Source of the DNA: an uncultured Lachnospiraceae bacterium
GTDB lineage: Bacteria > Bacillota > Clostridia > Lachnospirales > Lachnospiraceae
Assembly: GCA_910588815.1 (NCBI GenBank)
Contig: CAJUQY010000037.1
Location: 1 to 29,376, forward strand
Reading direction: 5' to 3'
DNA: 29,376 nt
The notes below the pieces were generated by a model. The model made no database searches. It was not told the DNA's origin and saw only the letters and a program-made list of their open reading frames with translations. Below are positions 1 through 6,037 of this stretch, piece by piece (position 1 is the first letter of the stretch; every line of letters starts with the position of its first letter). The translations under genes and the position numbers were made by a program.

Positions 1-13
1 ATCTAGAAGAAAG

Positions 14-43
14 AAAACTCCTGCTAAAAAAGTGGGAGTTTTT
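14..43 (+). terminator. Probable intrinsic terminator of an upstream gene
   Basis: An 8-bp perfect stem (AAAACTCC at 14-21 with GGAGTTTT at 35-42) closes a 13-nt loop and runs directly into a short T run. It would end a plus-strand transcript coming from outside the window. It is short and A/T-rich, so strength is uncertain. Confidence 0.5.
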
Positions 44-147
44 CAGTGCCCTCAGTTTGTAGGGCTTTCGGAGAAAAATATCTCTGTCCGGCTGACCCGT
101 ATCCGTCAGAAAATGAAAAGCTATTTAGCAGAAAGAGAGGTATTCGT

Positions 148-810
148 ATGAACTCAAAGAAGTTTTCCGAAGCCATGAGCGAGCTTGACAGCAAGTATGT
201 TGATGAAGCTATCAACTATAAAAAGAAAGCCCAAAAGCCACATCGGGTTAAATGGGGGGCTATGGCAGCTTGCATATGTTTTTTGATTTGTGCGGTTGCA
301 ATTCCCCGCCTGTTTGAGAAGCCGAACAACAGTACATCAGGCGACCTCTCCCCCATGATTTATGTCAATGATACTCTCTATCGGATCACAAGCAACCAAC
401 CAGACCTCAAGGGAAAAGAAAGCCAGTTTGTTTACTTAGGGGTAATTTCAAGCAAAGTCAGTTCGTCACAGTATCCCCAAGAGAACTTCCAAGCTAACGA
501 CGATATTGTAGGCAGCGCGGTGTACCAGTTCGGGAAAGATATTGTTGTTGAAATTGACGGGCAATATTGGTCTTATTGTGCGGTGCTTGATGTTGACTAT
601 ACTACTAATGATGACGGAACTTATACTTGTAGAGGAAATACTTATAAATACATGATTGAGGTTTCTGGGATTGATGGGACAGCGCAAGTTACCTATATTA
701 TCTTGACTAACAATAAAGAAACTGGTTTTGAAGATGTCCGCTATAGTCTGATAAAGGCAGAAATGAGTACAGGAACGCCGGAATTTGTGATATTAGGATG
801 GTATTACTAA
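148..810 (+). CDS. Single-pass membrane protein of the anti-sigma-like type
   Basis: 220 aa. I start at the ATG at 148 because AGAGAGG sits 7 nt upstream; an in-frame upstream extension to 46 has no such site and reads through the region after the terminator. Residues 1-35 are charged and cytoplasmic-looking (MNSKKFSEAMSELDSKYVDE), 36-53 form one hydrophobic membrane segment, and the remaining ~165 residues would be extracellular. Proteins with this N-terminal pattern commonly lie behind sigma factor genes in Firmicutes and their integrative elements; that is family knowledge. No sigma gene is visible because the window begins here. The extracellular part has no motif I recognise. A role as anti-sigma factor or stress sensor is inference only. 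Confidence 0.6.
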   Translation: MNSKKFSEAMSELDSKYVDEAINYKKKAQKPHRVKWGAMAACICFLICAVAIPRLFEKPNNSTSGDLSPMIYVNDTLYRITSNQPDLKGKESQFVYLGVISSKVSSSQYPQENFQANDDIVGSAVYQFGKDIVVEIDGQYWSYCAVLDVDYTTNDDGTYTCRGNTYKYMIEVSGIDGTAQVTYIILTNNKETGFEDVRYSLIKAEMSTGTPEFVILGWYY

Positions 811-860
811 AACAGGTTAGGAACAAGCCACCGCAAACTGAATGAGCTATCTTCATATCG

Positions 861-893
861 AAAGGGCAGCCGAGAAAATCGACTGTCCTTTTC
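861..893 (+). terminator. Hairpin with T run ahead of a small ORF
   Basis: AAAGGGCAG (861-869) pairs with CTGTCCTTT (883-891), nine pairs with one G-T wobble, followed by T residues. It lies between the membrane protein and the small ORF at 926, so it could terminate the first or attenuate the second. Similar leaders precede small genes in integrative elements, from memory. Confidence 0.45.
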
Positions 894-925
894 CATGCCT
901 ACGGGCAGAAAGGAGCGACCACCAC

Positions 926-1039
926 ATGACGAAACCAAGAAAGAAAACCCGTGAGGAACTGACCGACGAGGAAGCCGCCGCACAGCCTTGTGCAGCAGCC
1001 CCCTCGAATACCCGCAGGAAAAGAATTAAAGAAACTTAG
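926..1039 (+). pseudogene. Truncated, chimeric small ORF (DUF3847-like start)
   Basis: 37 aa from the ATG at 926, preceded by GAAAGGAG 8-15 nt upstream, a better start than the in-frame ATG at 842. The first ~15 residues (MTKPRKKTREELTDEE) resemble the start of small DUF3847-type proteins of Firmicutes conjugative elements, which are longer. From about 980 the DNA is the degenerate hairpin and tail of the first Spo0A-like repeat module, so the last ~20 residues (QPCAAAPSNTRRKRIKET) are translation of foreign sequence. I read it as a gene fragment joined to the module by recombination. The DUF3847 assignment rests on a short N-terminal match and is tentative. Confidence 0.45.
980..1003 (-). 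terminator. Degenerate copy of the module's terminator hairpin
   Basis: The arm TGTGCAGCAGCCCC is intact at 989-1002, but the other arm carries mismatches and the minus-strand T run seen in the other two copies is missing. This is the junction between the module and the ORF at 926, so termination of the first Spo0A-like gene is probably impaired. Confidence 0.4.
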
Positions 1040-1394
1040 AAGAAAGCAGATTTTTCTCTTTTAGCTCATCAGCAAAGTATTCAGCAAAGATTTCAATGAT
1101 CTCTTTGGGATAGGGAGTCCTCTTTTTCCAACAGGAGCTTCCGGTCATTTCTTCCAATAGGGCAGCGCCGCCATTGCGCATGATGATGTCCCGGATGGTT
1201 CGGATGTTTTTCTCTACGTTTGCCAATTTTGCATGGCAGAGCTTGGCAACGGGTAGGTAGATTTCCTTGCGCATGTTCTGCAGACGATCCGGATTCTCGG
1301 CGGCGATGGCCACAGAGAGGACGAAGTGCGGATATCCGCAGTAATGCCGGAGGACTCCGACGGATTGAAGTGTGGATTGCATGTTTTGTTTCAT
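1026..1394 (-). CDS. Stand-alone Spo0A C-terminal-like DNA-binding protein, copy 1
   Basis: 122 aa. The whole protein corresponds to the Spo0A effector domain, without a receiver domain. Hallmarks in order are GV(L)..H..GY (13-21), AI......P..L (30-39), KEIYLPVAK (43-51), a VEKNIR helix (60-65) and P..EII at 96-100, matching the order in Spo0A_C. It would bind DNA; lacking a phosphorylation domain, its activity must be set by amount or a partner (inference). Compared with copy 2, 14 of 122 residues differ. Shine-Dalgarno GGAGGTAC lies 6 nt before the start. The upstream phased repeats present at copies 2 and 3 are absent and the downstream hairpin is degenerate, so this copy may be decaying although the frame is open. 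Confidence 0.75.
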   Translation of the reverse strand: MKQNMQSTLQSVGVLRHYCGYPHFVLSVAIAAENPDRLQNMRKEIYLPVAKLCHAKLANVEKNIRTIRDIIMRNGGAALLEEMTGSSCWKKRTPYPKEIIEIFAEYFADELKEKNLLSSKFL

Positions 1395-2006
1395 GACTTG
1401 TACCTCCTTGATCTTTCTGCTCGTCTTAGGTATTTCTTGAAATATAGAATATGGAAGAATCTTCCATGTTATATCATTGTACTCCTACTCCGTGAACACA
1501 TAGACCTGTCAGACTTCTTCTTTAGGGAACGGAGGAGCCTGGAAGCTATTTCTTCGTGGGTTGATGGAATTGTCGGATTGCTCGGTCAGGTAGTCAATAA
1601 CAGATGTAGCTGATTTCCCAAAGACATCGGAAACCATTGACTGTTTCATCACATATTTAACAGAGAAGTTAAAACAATTCTTACTGTACGGTCTGATAAA
1701 GCCACTCATTTGTGCTTGAAGGATGAAACTGACACTGATTTATATGCTGCCCCCGCGAAACTTTGGCCGATAACCATATATTGGAACAGAACCCGGATAT
1801 CTTATGCCAAAGAAGCAAGGAAATAAAATATCAATTCCAGAAAAAATCTTGTTATCTATAAGTTCAATGAAAACCAAAGAGAAGTAATCATATCCGATGC
1901 AGTAAGGAAAAACCAAAAAGAAATCGATAGAAAATAAAGTTTATTATAGAAGAAATGGTGATTGTGTGGTAGAATAAAAGCCATGTGAATTCTGTGAAAA
2001 AAGAAA
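1395..2006. other. Non-coding, decayed stretch between modules 1 and 2
   Basis: After the conserved promoter-like string (1440-1451) the sequence loses similarity to the other modules. Apart from a possible transposase fragment (1509-1709), reading frames are short and interrupted, and 1710-2000 is A/T-rich with no recognisable gene. It occupies the position of the cargo gene in the other two modules and may be what is left of one after insertion and deletion. Confidence 0.55.
1509..1709 (-). pseudogene. Possible IS110-family transposase fragment
   Basis: A 66-codon open stretch contains VSDVFGKSATSVIDYL, which resembles the segment of IS110-family transposases where a VSDxFGKSG-like motif precedes the C-terminal domain. 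Nothing before or after continues the protein, no terminal repeats are visible, and the ribosome binding site is poor. If the match is right, only about a sixth of a transposase remains. Assignment is from memory of the motif, so treat it as a lead. Confidence 0.35.
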
Positions 2007-2007
2007 A

Positions 2008-2040
2008 GGGGCTGTTGCACAGCTATTGTGCAGCAGCCCC
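2008..2040 (-). terminator. Intrinsic terminator of Spo0A-like copy 2
   Basis: GGGGCTGTTGCACA (2008-2021) and TGTGCAGCAGCCCC (2027-2040) form a 14-position stem with one imperfect pair and a 5-nt loop. Read on the minus strand it is followed by TTTTCTTTTTT, the form expected for a terminator of the gene at 2061-2429. Confidence 0.75.
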
Positions 2041-2060
2041 GGATGTTCACGGGAAAATGC

Positions 2061-2429
2061 TTAGGGGAGTTTGGAAGCAAGCAGATTTTCCTTCTTTAGC
2101 TCATCGGCAAAGTATTCTGCAAAGATTCCAATGATCTCTTTGGGATAGGGAGTCCTCTTTTTCCAACAGGAACTTCCGGTCATTTCCTCCAATAAGTCTG
2201 CACCATCATTGCGCATGATGACGTCCCGGATTGTTCGAATGTTTTTCTCGACGTTTGCCAGTTCCGCGTGGCATAACTTGGCAACGGGGAGATAGACTTC
2301 CTTTCGGATATTTTGCAGGCGGTCCGGGTTCTCGGCGGCGATAGCCACAGAGAGGACAAAGTGGGGATATCCGCAGTAATGCCGGAGGACTCCGACGGCT
2401 TGAAGTGTGGATTGCATATTTGGTTTCAT
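2061..2429 (-). CDS. Stand-alone Spo0A C-terminal-like DNA-binding protein, copy 2
   Basis: 122 aa from the ATG at 2429 (MKPNMQSTLQ); an in-frame ATG at 2468 would add 13 residues but lies upstream of the conserved Shine-Dalgarno (GGAGGTAC, plus strand 2435-2442), so I reject it. The Spo0A_C landmarks are those of copy 1; relative to it the changes include K56E, G75D, A78D and E101G. Unlike copy 1 it has a full terminator and an upstream array of 0A-box-like repeats shared with the divergent Fic gene. I infer an autoregulator that also controls the Fic gene. Full-length Spo0A is excluded by length and by lack of a receiver domain. Confidence 0.8.
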   Translation of the reverse strand: MKPNMQSTLQAVGVLRHYCGYPHFVLSVAIAAENPDRLQNIRKEVYLPVAKLCHAELANVEKNIRTIRDVIMRNDGADLLEEMTGSSCWKKRTPYPKEIIGIFAEYFADELKKENLLASKLP

Positions 2430-2475
2430 GATTTGTACCTCCTTGATCTTTCTGCTCGTCCTATGCATTTCTTAA

Positions 2476-2504
2476 AATATAGAATATAAAAGACAAAAAC
2501 GCCA
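2476..2504 (-). promoter_or_regulatory. Putative promoter of Spo0A-like copy 2
   Basis: On the minus strand a -10 TATATT (plus 2476-2481) lies 17 bp from a poor -35, TGGCGT (plus 2499-2504). The -10 region is conserved at the same distance from all three copies. A weak -35 next to upstream repeats fits an activator-dependent promoter (inference). Confidence 0.45.
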
Positions 2505-2555
2505 TGCTATAGATAAAAATCGACAGAATAAGACTAAAATAGACTCGAACGACAG
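2486..2555. repeat. 0A-box-like 10-bp phased repeats between copy 2 and fic
   Basis: Units AAAATCGACA (2516-2525), GAATAAGACT (2526-2535), AAAATAGACT (2536-2545) and CGAACGACA (2546-2554) follow each other with their GAC core every 10, 10 and 9 bp. A further ATAAAAGACA at 2486-2495 is exactly 30 bp before the first. The reverse complement of the first unit is TGTCGATTTT, close to the known 0A-box core TGTCGAA bound by Spo0A. They sit upstream of both divergent genes. Confidence 0.65.
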
Positions 2556-2584
2556 CTTTTTTCGTGAAGGGAAAGGTGAATGAT

Positions 2585-3325
2585 ATGAGTAATGATAAGA
2601 ATAAAGTATTCTTGAATTTTCTTTCAGAAAGATTTAAAATTGAAAGAGAAAAATTTGACAGATCTGGAGTATATGCATACACACAGCGTTTACTTGCTTA
2701 CAATTCAAACAAGATTGAAGGGAGTACTTTGACAGAGGAACAGACAGCTTCCCTGTTTGATAACGGGACTTTGCCGAAATTTGATGACTATTATAGGGTA
2801 AAAGACGTTGAGGAAATGAACGGCCATTTTCTTATGTTTAATAAGATGCTGGATACTTTCGATAAACAATTATCACAAGACTTGATAAAGAAATTCCACT
2901 ATGAGTTAAAATCCGGGGTCTTTGAAGACCGCGCCAATGGATATGCCATCGGTGATTATAAAAAGCGCCCCAATATGATTGGCATGTATCGGACTGCCAG
3001 ACCGGAAATGGTTGAAGAAGAGATGAATAATCTTATGGAATGGTATTTTAGACAGGAAGCAAATGTTGCTGTGCTGGCCGAGTTCCACGCAAAATATGAG
3101 AGTATTCATCCCTTTCAGGACGGAAATGGCAGGACCGGCAGGTTAATCCTTTTTAGGGAATGTTTAAAGAATGATATCCTGCCGGTGGTGATCGAGGATG
3201 CAAACCGAAATGAATATCTGGAGGCTTTGACGGAATACAGAGAAGAGGAACACCTGGGAAAATTAATCCGTTTGTTTGAAAAAGAGCAGCGCTTTTATAT
3301 GGATCAGTGTAAGTATTTTATGTAG
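2585..3325 (+). CDS. Fic/DOC family AMP-transferase-type protein, class II
   Basis: 246 aa. Start ATG at 2585 follows GAAAGGTGA with normal spacing; an in-frame GTG at 2564 is less well placed. The canonical Fic active-site motif HPFQDGNGRTGR is complete at 175-186 (catalytic His175). An N-terminal SNKIEG at 41-46 fits the inhibitory motif (S/T)xxxE(G/N), which places it among class II Fic proteins that restrain themselves in cis, so no separate antitoxin is needed or seen. Such enzymes usually transfer AMP to protein hydroxyls; the target is unknown. Divergent from Spo0A-like copy 2 across the phased repeats, and closed downstream by the hairpin that ends copy 3. Probably regulated by the neighbour (inference). 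Confidence 0.85.
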   Translation: MSNDKNKVFLNFLSERFKIEREKFDRSGVYAYTQRLLAYNSNKIEGSTLTEEQTASLFDNGTLPKFDDYYRVKDVEEMNGHFLMFNKMLDTFDKQLSQDLIKKFHYELKSGVFEDRANGYAIGDYKKRPNMIGMYRTARPEMVEEEMNNLMEWYFRQEANVAVLAEFHAKYESIHPFQDGNGRTGRLILFRECLKNDILPVVIEDANRNEYLEALTEYREEEHLGKLIRLFEKEQRFYMDQCKYFM

Positions 3326-3344
3326 GCTGACAGTAAAAGAAAGG

Positions 3345-3375
3345 GGCTTGCTGCACAGCCTTTTGTGCAGCAGCC
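3345..3375 (-). terminator. Intrinsic terminator of Spo0A-like copy 3
   Basis: GCTGCACA (3350-3357) pairs with TGTGCAGC (3364-3371) and extends past a one-base bulge to about 12 pairs; on the minus strand it is followed by CCCCTTTCTTTTA. It lies between the convergent fic stop and copy 3 and is homologous to the hairpin at 2008-2040. Confidence 0.65.
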
Positions 3376-3397
3376 ACGGAATGCTTGTGGGGAAGCG

Positions 3398-3766
3398 TTA
3401 GGAGGGCCCGGAAGAAAGCAGGTTTTCTCTTTTCAGCTCATCGGCAAAGTGCTCCGCAAAGATTCCGATGATCTCTTTGGGATAGGGAGTCCTCTTTTTC
3501 CAGCAGGAGCATCCGGTCATTTCGGCCAACAGGGCGGCGCCGTCATTGCGCATGATGACATCCCGGACGGTTCGGATGTTTTTCTCTACATTTGCCAGTT
3601 CTGCATGGCAGAGTCTGGCGACGGGGAGATAGATTTCTTTGCGGATGTTTTGCAGACGGTTCGGGTTCTCGGCGGCAATAGCCACTGCGAGGACAAAGTG
3701 GGGATATCCGCAGTAGTGCCGGAAGACACCGACAGATTGAAGTGTGGATCGCATGTTTTGTTTCAT
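3398..3766 (-). CDS. Stand-alone Spo0A C-terminal-like DNA-binding protein, copy 3
   Basis: 122 aa beginning MKQNMRSTLQ, with GGAGGTAC upstream as in the other copies. All Spo0A_C landmarks are present (GY at 20-21, KEIYLPVAR at 43-51, VEKNIR at 60-65). It is the most divergent copy, with L15F, S27A, D36N, E81A, S86C and Y106H among the changes, several shared by neither of the others. It has its own terminator and the longest upstream repeat array, shared with the divergent kinase-like gene. The pattern of diverged copies each with its own operator suggests insulated regulators rather than a recent amplification (inference). Confidence 0.8.
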   Translation of the reverse strand: MKQNMRSTLQSVGVFRHYCGYPHFVLAVAIAAENPNRLQNIRKEIYLPVARLCHAELANVEKNIRTVRDVIMRNDGAALLAEMTGCSCWKKRTPYPKEIIGIFAEHFADELKRENLLSSGPS

Positions 3767-3819
3767 AACTGGTACCTCCTTGAACGTTTTTTTCTTATGT
3801 ATTTCTTCGTATTTCTTAA

Positions 3820-3848
3820 AATATAGAATATAAACGACGCAATTTCCA
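3820..3848 (-). promoter_or_regulatory. Putative promoter of Spo0A-like copy 3
   Basis: Minus-strand -10 TATATT (plus 3820-3825) is 17 bp from a weak -35 TGGAAA (plus 3843-3848). Position and -10 sequence match copy 2; the -35 differs, consistent with dependence on the adjoining repeats. Confidence 0.45.
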
Positions 3849-3920
3849 CACTATAGATAAAAATAGACAGGAGAAGATACAAATAGACAGAAATAGACTA
3901 AAATAGACCAAAGCAGACTG
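3831..3920. repeat. Nine-frame 10-bp phased array of 0A-box-like repeats
   Basis: Read in 10-bp blocks, AAATAGACAG (3861), GAGAAGATAC (3871), AAATAGACAG (3881), AAATAGACTA (3891), AAATAGACCA (3901) and AAGCAGACTG (3911) keep the GAC core exactly one DNA turn apart. TAAACGACGC (3831) and CTATAGATAA (3851) are in the same phase but weaker; the block at 3841 does not match. The reverse complement, CTGTCTATTT, shares TGTC with the 0A box. The array abuts the first ATG of the kinase-like gene and lies upstream of copy 3. Confidence 0.75.
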
Positions 3921-3938
3921 ATGGATCAGAGGGGAAAG

Positions 3939-4505
3939 ATGGAAAAATTAGTGATTATCATCAATGGAAAGGGCGGCTCCGGCAAGGATACGCTGTGTGA
4001 CTTTGCGGGGAGGCGTTTTAAGGTTAAAAATGTGTCGGCCATTACTCCGATCAAGGATGTGGCCGGGCGATTTGGCTGGAACGGAGAGAAGGACGGGAAA
4101 TCCCGGAAATTCCTTGCGGATTTGAAACAGGCATGTGTGGAATACAATGATTTGCCTTTCCGATATCTTGCCGGGGAATATGGGCAGTTTTTAGAAGGCT
4201 CGGACGATCTGATGTTTGTGCATATCCGGGAGGGGGAGGAAATTGACAAATTTAAACGGATTGTGAAGCTTCCATGCGTTACGCTGTTCGTGTCCAGGAA
4301 AGAGAGGGACGGGCTGTGCCTGGGGAACGCCTCGGATGACGGCGTGAAAAATTATCAGTATGATTACGAATACCGGAACGATAAAGGGCTTTCGGAGGCT
4401 GAGGAAGATTTTCTGATGTTTTTGGAAGACATGTTGAAAAAGGAAGAGGAGGCTGAAAAGGGACGCCGGGGCGAGAGAAAGCTTGAAGGAGAAAGGGACA
4501 GATAA
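3939..4505 (+). CDS. P-loop deoxynucleotide monophosphate kinase-like protein
   Basis: 188 aa. I use the ATG at 3939, 4 nt after AGAGGGG; the in-frame ATG at 3921 has no ribosome binding site because the repeat array ends at 3920. Residues 3-18 hold beta-strand LVIIIN and Walker A GKGGSGKDT, as in phage-type dNMP kinases and cytidylate-kinase-like proteins. A lid region with several Arg/Lys lies near 105-115 (SRKERD) and the C terminus is a charged tail rich in Glu and Lys. The reaction would be phosphate transfer from ATP to a (d)NMP or a similar small substrate. Divergent from Spo0A-like copy 3 and probably under its control. The gene also runs into the glycan genes downstream, so it could belong to them; substrate unknown. 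Confidence 0.65.
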   Translation: MEKLVIIINGKGGSGKDTLCDFAGRRFKVKNVSAITPIKDVAGRFGWNGEKDGKSRKFLADLKQACVEYNDLPFRYLAGEYGQFLEGSDDLMFVHIREGEEIDKFKRIVKLPCVTLFVSRKERDGLCLGNASDDGVKNYQYDYEYRNDKGLSEAEEDFLMFLEDMLKKEEEAEKGRRGERKLEGERDR

Positions 4506-4548
4506 GAGGAATCGTGAAGGGAATTGACGGGAAAGGGCAGGGAAATCC

Positions 4549-5877
4549 ATGGTTAAGGTGATTACATACGGTACCTATGATTTGCTTCATTATGGCCATA
4601 TCCGACTGCTGGAGAGGGCAAAAGCCCTCGGGGACTATCTGATTGTGGGCGTTACCGCAGAGGATTTCGACAAGGTGCGGGGAAAGATTAATGTGCAGCA
4701 GTCTCTGATGGAACGGGTGGAGGCGGTCCGTTCCACCGGCATTGCAGATGAAATCATCATTGAAGAGTATGAAGGCCAGAAGCTGGATGATATCAAACGC
4801 TACAATGTGGATATTTTTACGGTGGGTTCCGACTGGATCGGGCATTTTGACTATCTGAAAGAATTTTGCAAGGTGATTTACCTGCCAAGGACGGAGGGGG
4901 TATCCAGCTCCGGGCTTCGTTCCAAGAGACGCTCTCTCTGTTTGGGATTGGTCGGGGAGACGGAGTTTCTGAACAAGGTGGCGCAGGAATGTGACTGTGT
5001 GAACGGGATTCATGTGGGGGGGATCTGTGCGAAGAGCACGGCTTTTATGAATGCTGCCATGAAGGAATTGCCGGTGATCACGGACAATTATGAGGAATTG
5101 GTGGAAAAGGCGGATGCTATTTATTTGCGCTCTCAGCCGGCAGAGCATTACAGCCAGATTCAGTTTGCCCTGGAAAAGGGGAGGCATGTTCTCTGTGAAT
5201 CGCCTGTGGTGCCGGACAGGAAGAAATACAGGGAATTGCAGGAGCTGGCAGAAGAGAAGGGCGTTATTTTGATGGAAGCGATCAAAACCGCCTATGCCAC
5301 GGCCTATTCCAGGCTGCTGCTCCTGCTCAAGGAGGGCAAAATCGGGGAAATTGTGTCTGTGGATGCCACCTGCACAAGTATAAAATCCATAGAGGGCTCT
5401 CTTCAGTGGGATGGAATTTATGAATGGGGGCCGACGGCGCTTTTGCCGGTGTTTCAGATTCTTGGCACCAATTATACGGAAAAAACGGTTGTGATGAAGT
5501 ATCAGGATGAGGAGAGAAAGCACGACGGATTTGTAAAGATTGATTTCGTTTATCCGAAGGCCGTCGCAGACATAAAGATCGGCAATTCGGTGAAATCGGA
5601 AGGGGAGCTGATTGTCTCCGGTACGGAGGGGTATTTGTATGTGCCGGCTCCCTGGTGGAAGACGGATTATTTTGAGATTCGATATGAAGACCGGAGCAAA
5701 AATAAGAGGTATTTTTATCAGCTGGACGGGGAAGGAATCCGATATGAGCTGGTGGCTTTTGCCAGGGCTGCGGAGAAAGGGAGGGATATCGCGGCCAATA
5801 TCGACCATGAGGTGACGGAGTGCATCGCCGGCGTGATGGAGGATATCCAAAGCGGGAGAGCCGTCCGCTATATTTGA
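4549..5877 (+). CDS. Fusion: TagD-type cytidylyltransferase and Gfo/Idh/MocA-like domain
   Basis: 442 aa. Residues 1-130 are a nucleotidyltransferase of the glycerol-3-phosphate cytidylyltransferase type: TYGTYDLLHYGH with HYGH at 14-17, and RTEGVSSS near 119-126 where TagD has RTEGIS(T). Residues ~132-442 align with Gfo/Idh/MocA oxidoreductases, but the glycine motif is degenerate (LGLVGETEF) and the usual EKP is ESP (HVLCESPVV), so the lysine that supports NAD-dependent catalysis is missing. The N-terminal half probably makes a CDP-polyol or similar; the second half may bind a nucleotide or sugar without classical oxidation. Start follows GGGCAGGGAAA. First of four co-directional genes of activated-alcohol chemistry. 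Confidence 0.8.
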   Translation: MVKVITYGTYDLLHYGHIRLLERAKALGDYLIVGVTAEDFDKVRGKINVQQSLMERVEAVRSTGIADEIIIEEYEGQKLDDIKRYNVDIFTVGSDWIGHFDYLKEFCKVIYLPRTEGVSSSGLRSKRRSLCLGLVGETEFLNKVAQECDCVNGIHVGGICAKSTAFMNAAMKELPVITDNYEELVEKADAIYLRSQPAEHYSQIQFALEKGRHVLCESPVVPDRKKYRELQELAEEKGVILMEAIKTAYATAYSRLLLLLKEGKIGEIVSVDATCTSIKSIEGSLQWDGIYEWGPTALLPVFQILGTNYTEKTVVMKYQDEERKHDGFVKIDFVYPKAVADIKIGNSVKSEGELIVSGTEGYLYVPAPWWKTDYFEIRYEDRSKNKRYFYQLDGEGIRYELVAFARAAEKGRDIAANIDHEVTECIAGVMEDIQSGRAVRYI

Positions 5878-5960
5878 GACTGTCTGATTTAAGGTCAGCC
5901 ATCGCACTTTTTTGAAGCCTTTTTTGTTATGGGGCCTGTTTCGCGCATATGATGATAAGA

Positions 5961-5994
5961 GCTGTAGCCCTGGCGGCTGAAGCCGGGGCACAGC
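5961..5994 (+). other. Stem-loop between two biosynthetic genes
   Basis: GCTGT and GCCC..GGC (5961-5974) pair with GCCGGGGCACAGC (5982-5994): about 12 pairs with one bulged A and one wobble, loop GGCTGAA. There is no T run, so it is more likely an mRNA processing or stability element than a terminator. Confidence 0.4.
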
Positions 5995-6037
5995 TTGTCA
6001 TGATAGAATTTGCTTGGCCACGAACGGAGGGCGAGGG

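Larger units (their letters stand above)
985..3830. repeat. Three diverged copies of a Spo0A-like gene module
   Basis: Units at about 985-1452, 2008-2488 and 3343-3830 share the same order on the minus strand: an A/T-rich upstream region with the conserved string AATATAGAATAT, a conserved Shine-Dalgarno (GTACCTCC on the plus strand), a 122-aa gene and a downstream hairpin. Non-homologous cargo lies between the units: decayed DNA between 1 and 2, a Fic gene between 2 and 3, a kinase-like gene after 3. Copies differ by many scattered substitutions, so the duplications are not recent. Confidence 0.8.

Noticed and set aside
2585..3325. A Fic toxin-antitoxin pair with the Spo0A-like protein as antitoxin.
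   Set aside because: The protein carries its own inhibitory SNKIEG motif, and the neighbour is a DNA-binding protein on the opposite strand rather than a co-transcribed small antitoxin.
3831..3920. Replication-origin or plasmid iterons.
   Set aside because: No Rep protein or DnaA boxes nearby; the repeats sit between divergent genes and match the adjacent regulator's expected site type.
3831..3920. A CRISPR array.
   Set aside because: Units are only 10 bp with no unique spacers and no cas genes.
4279..5991. A 570-codon open frame on the minus strand opposite the kinase-like and TagD-fusion genes.
   Set aside because: Its product is low-complexity Pro/His/Arg/Leu-rich with no domain, and the opposite strand has clear conserved enzymes. 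It is a mirror frame of G+C-rich coding DNA.
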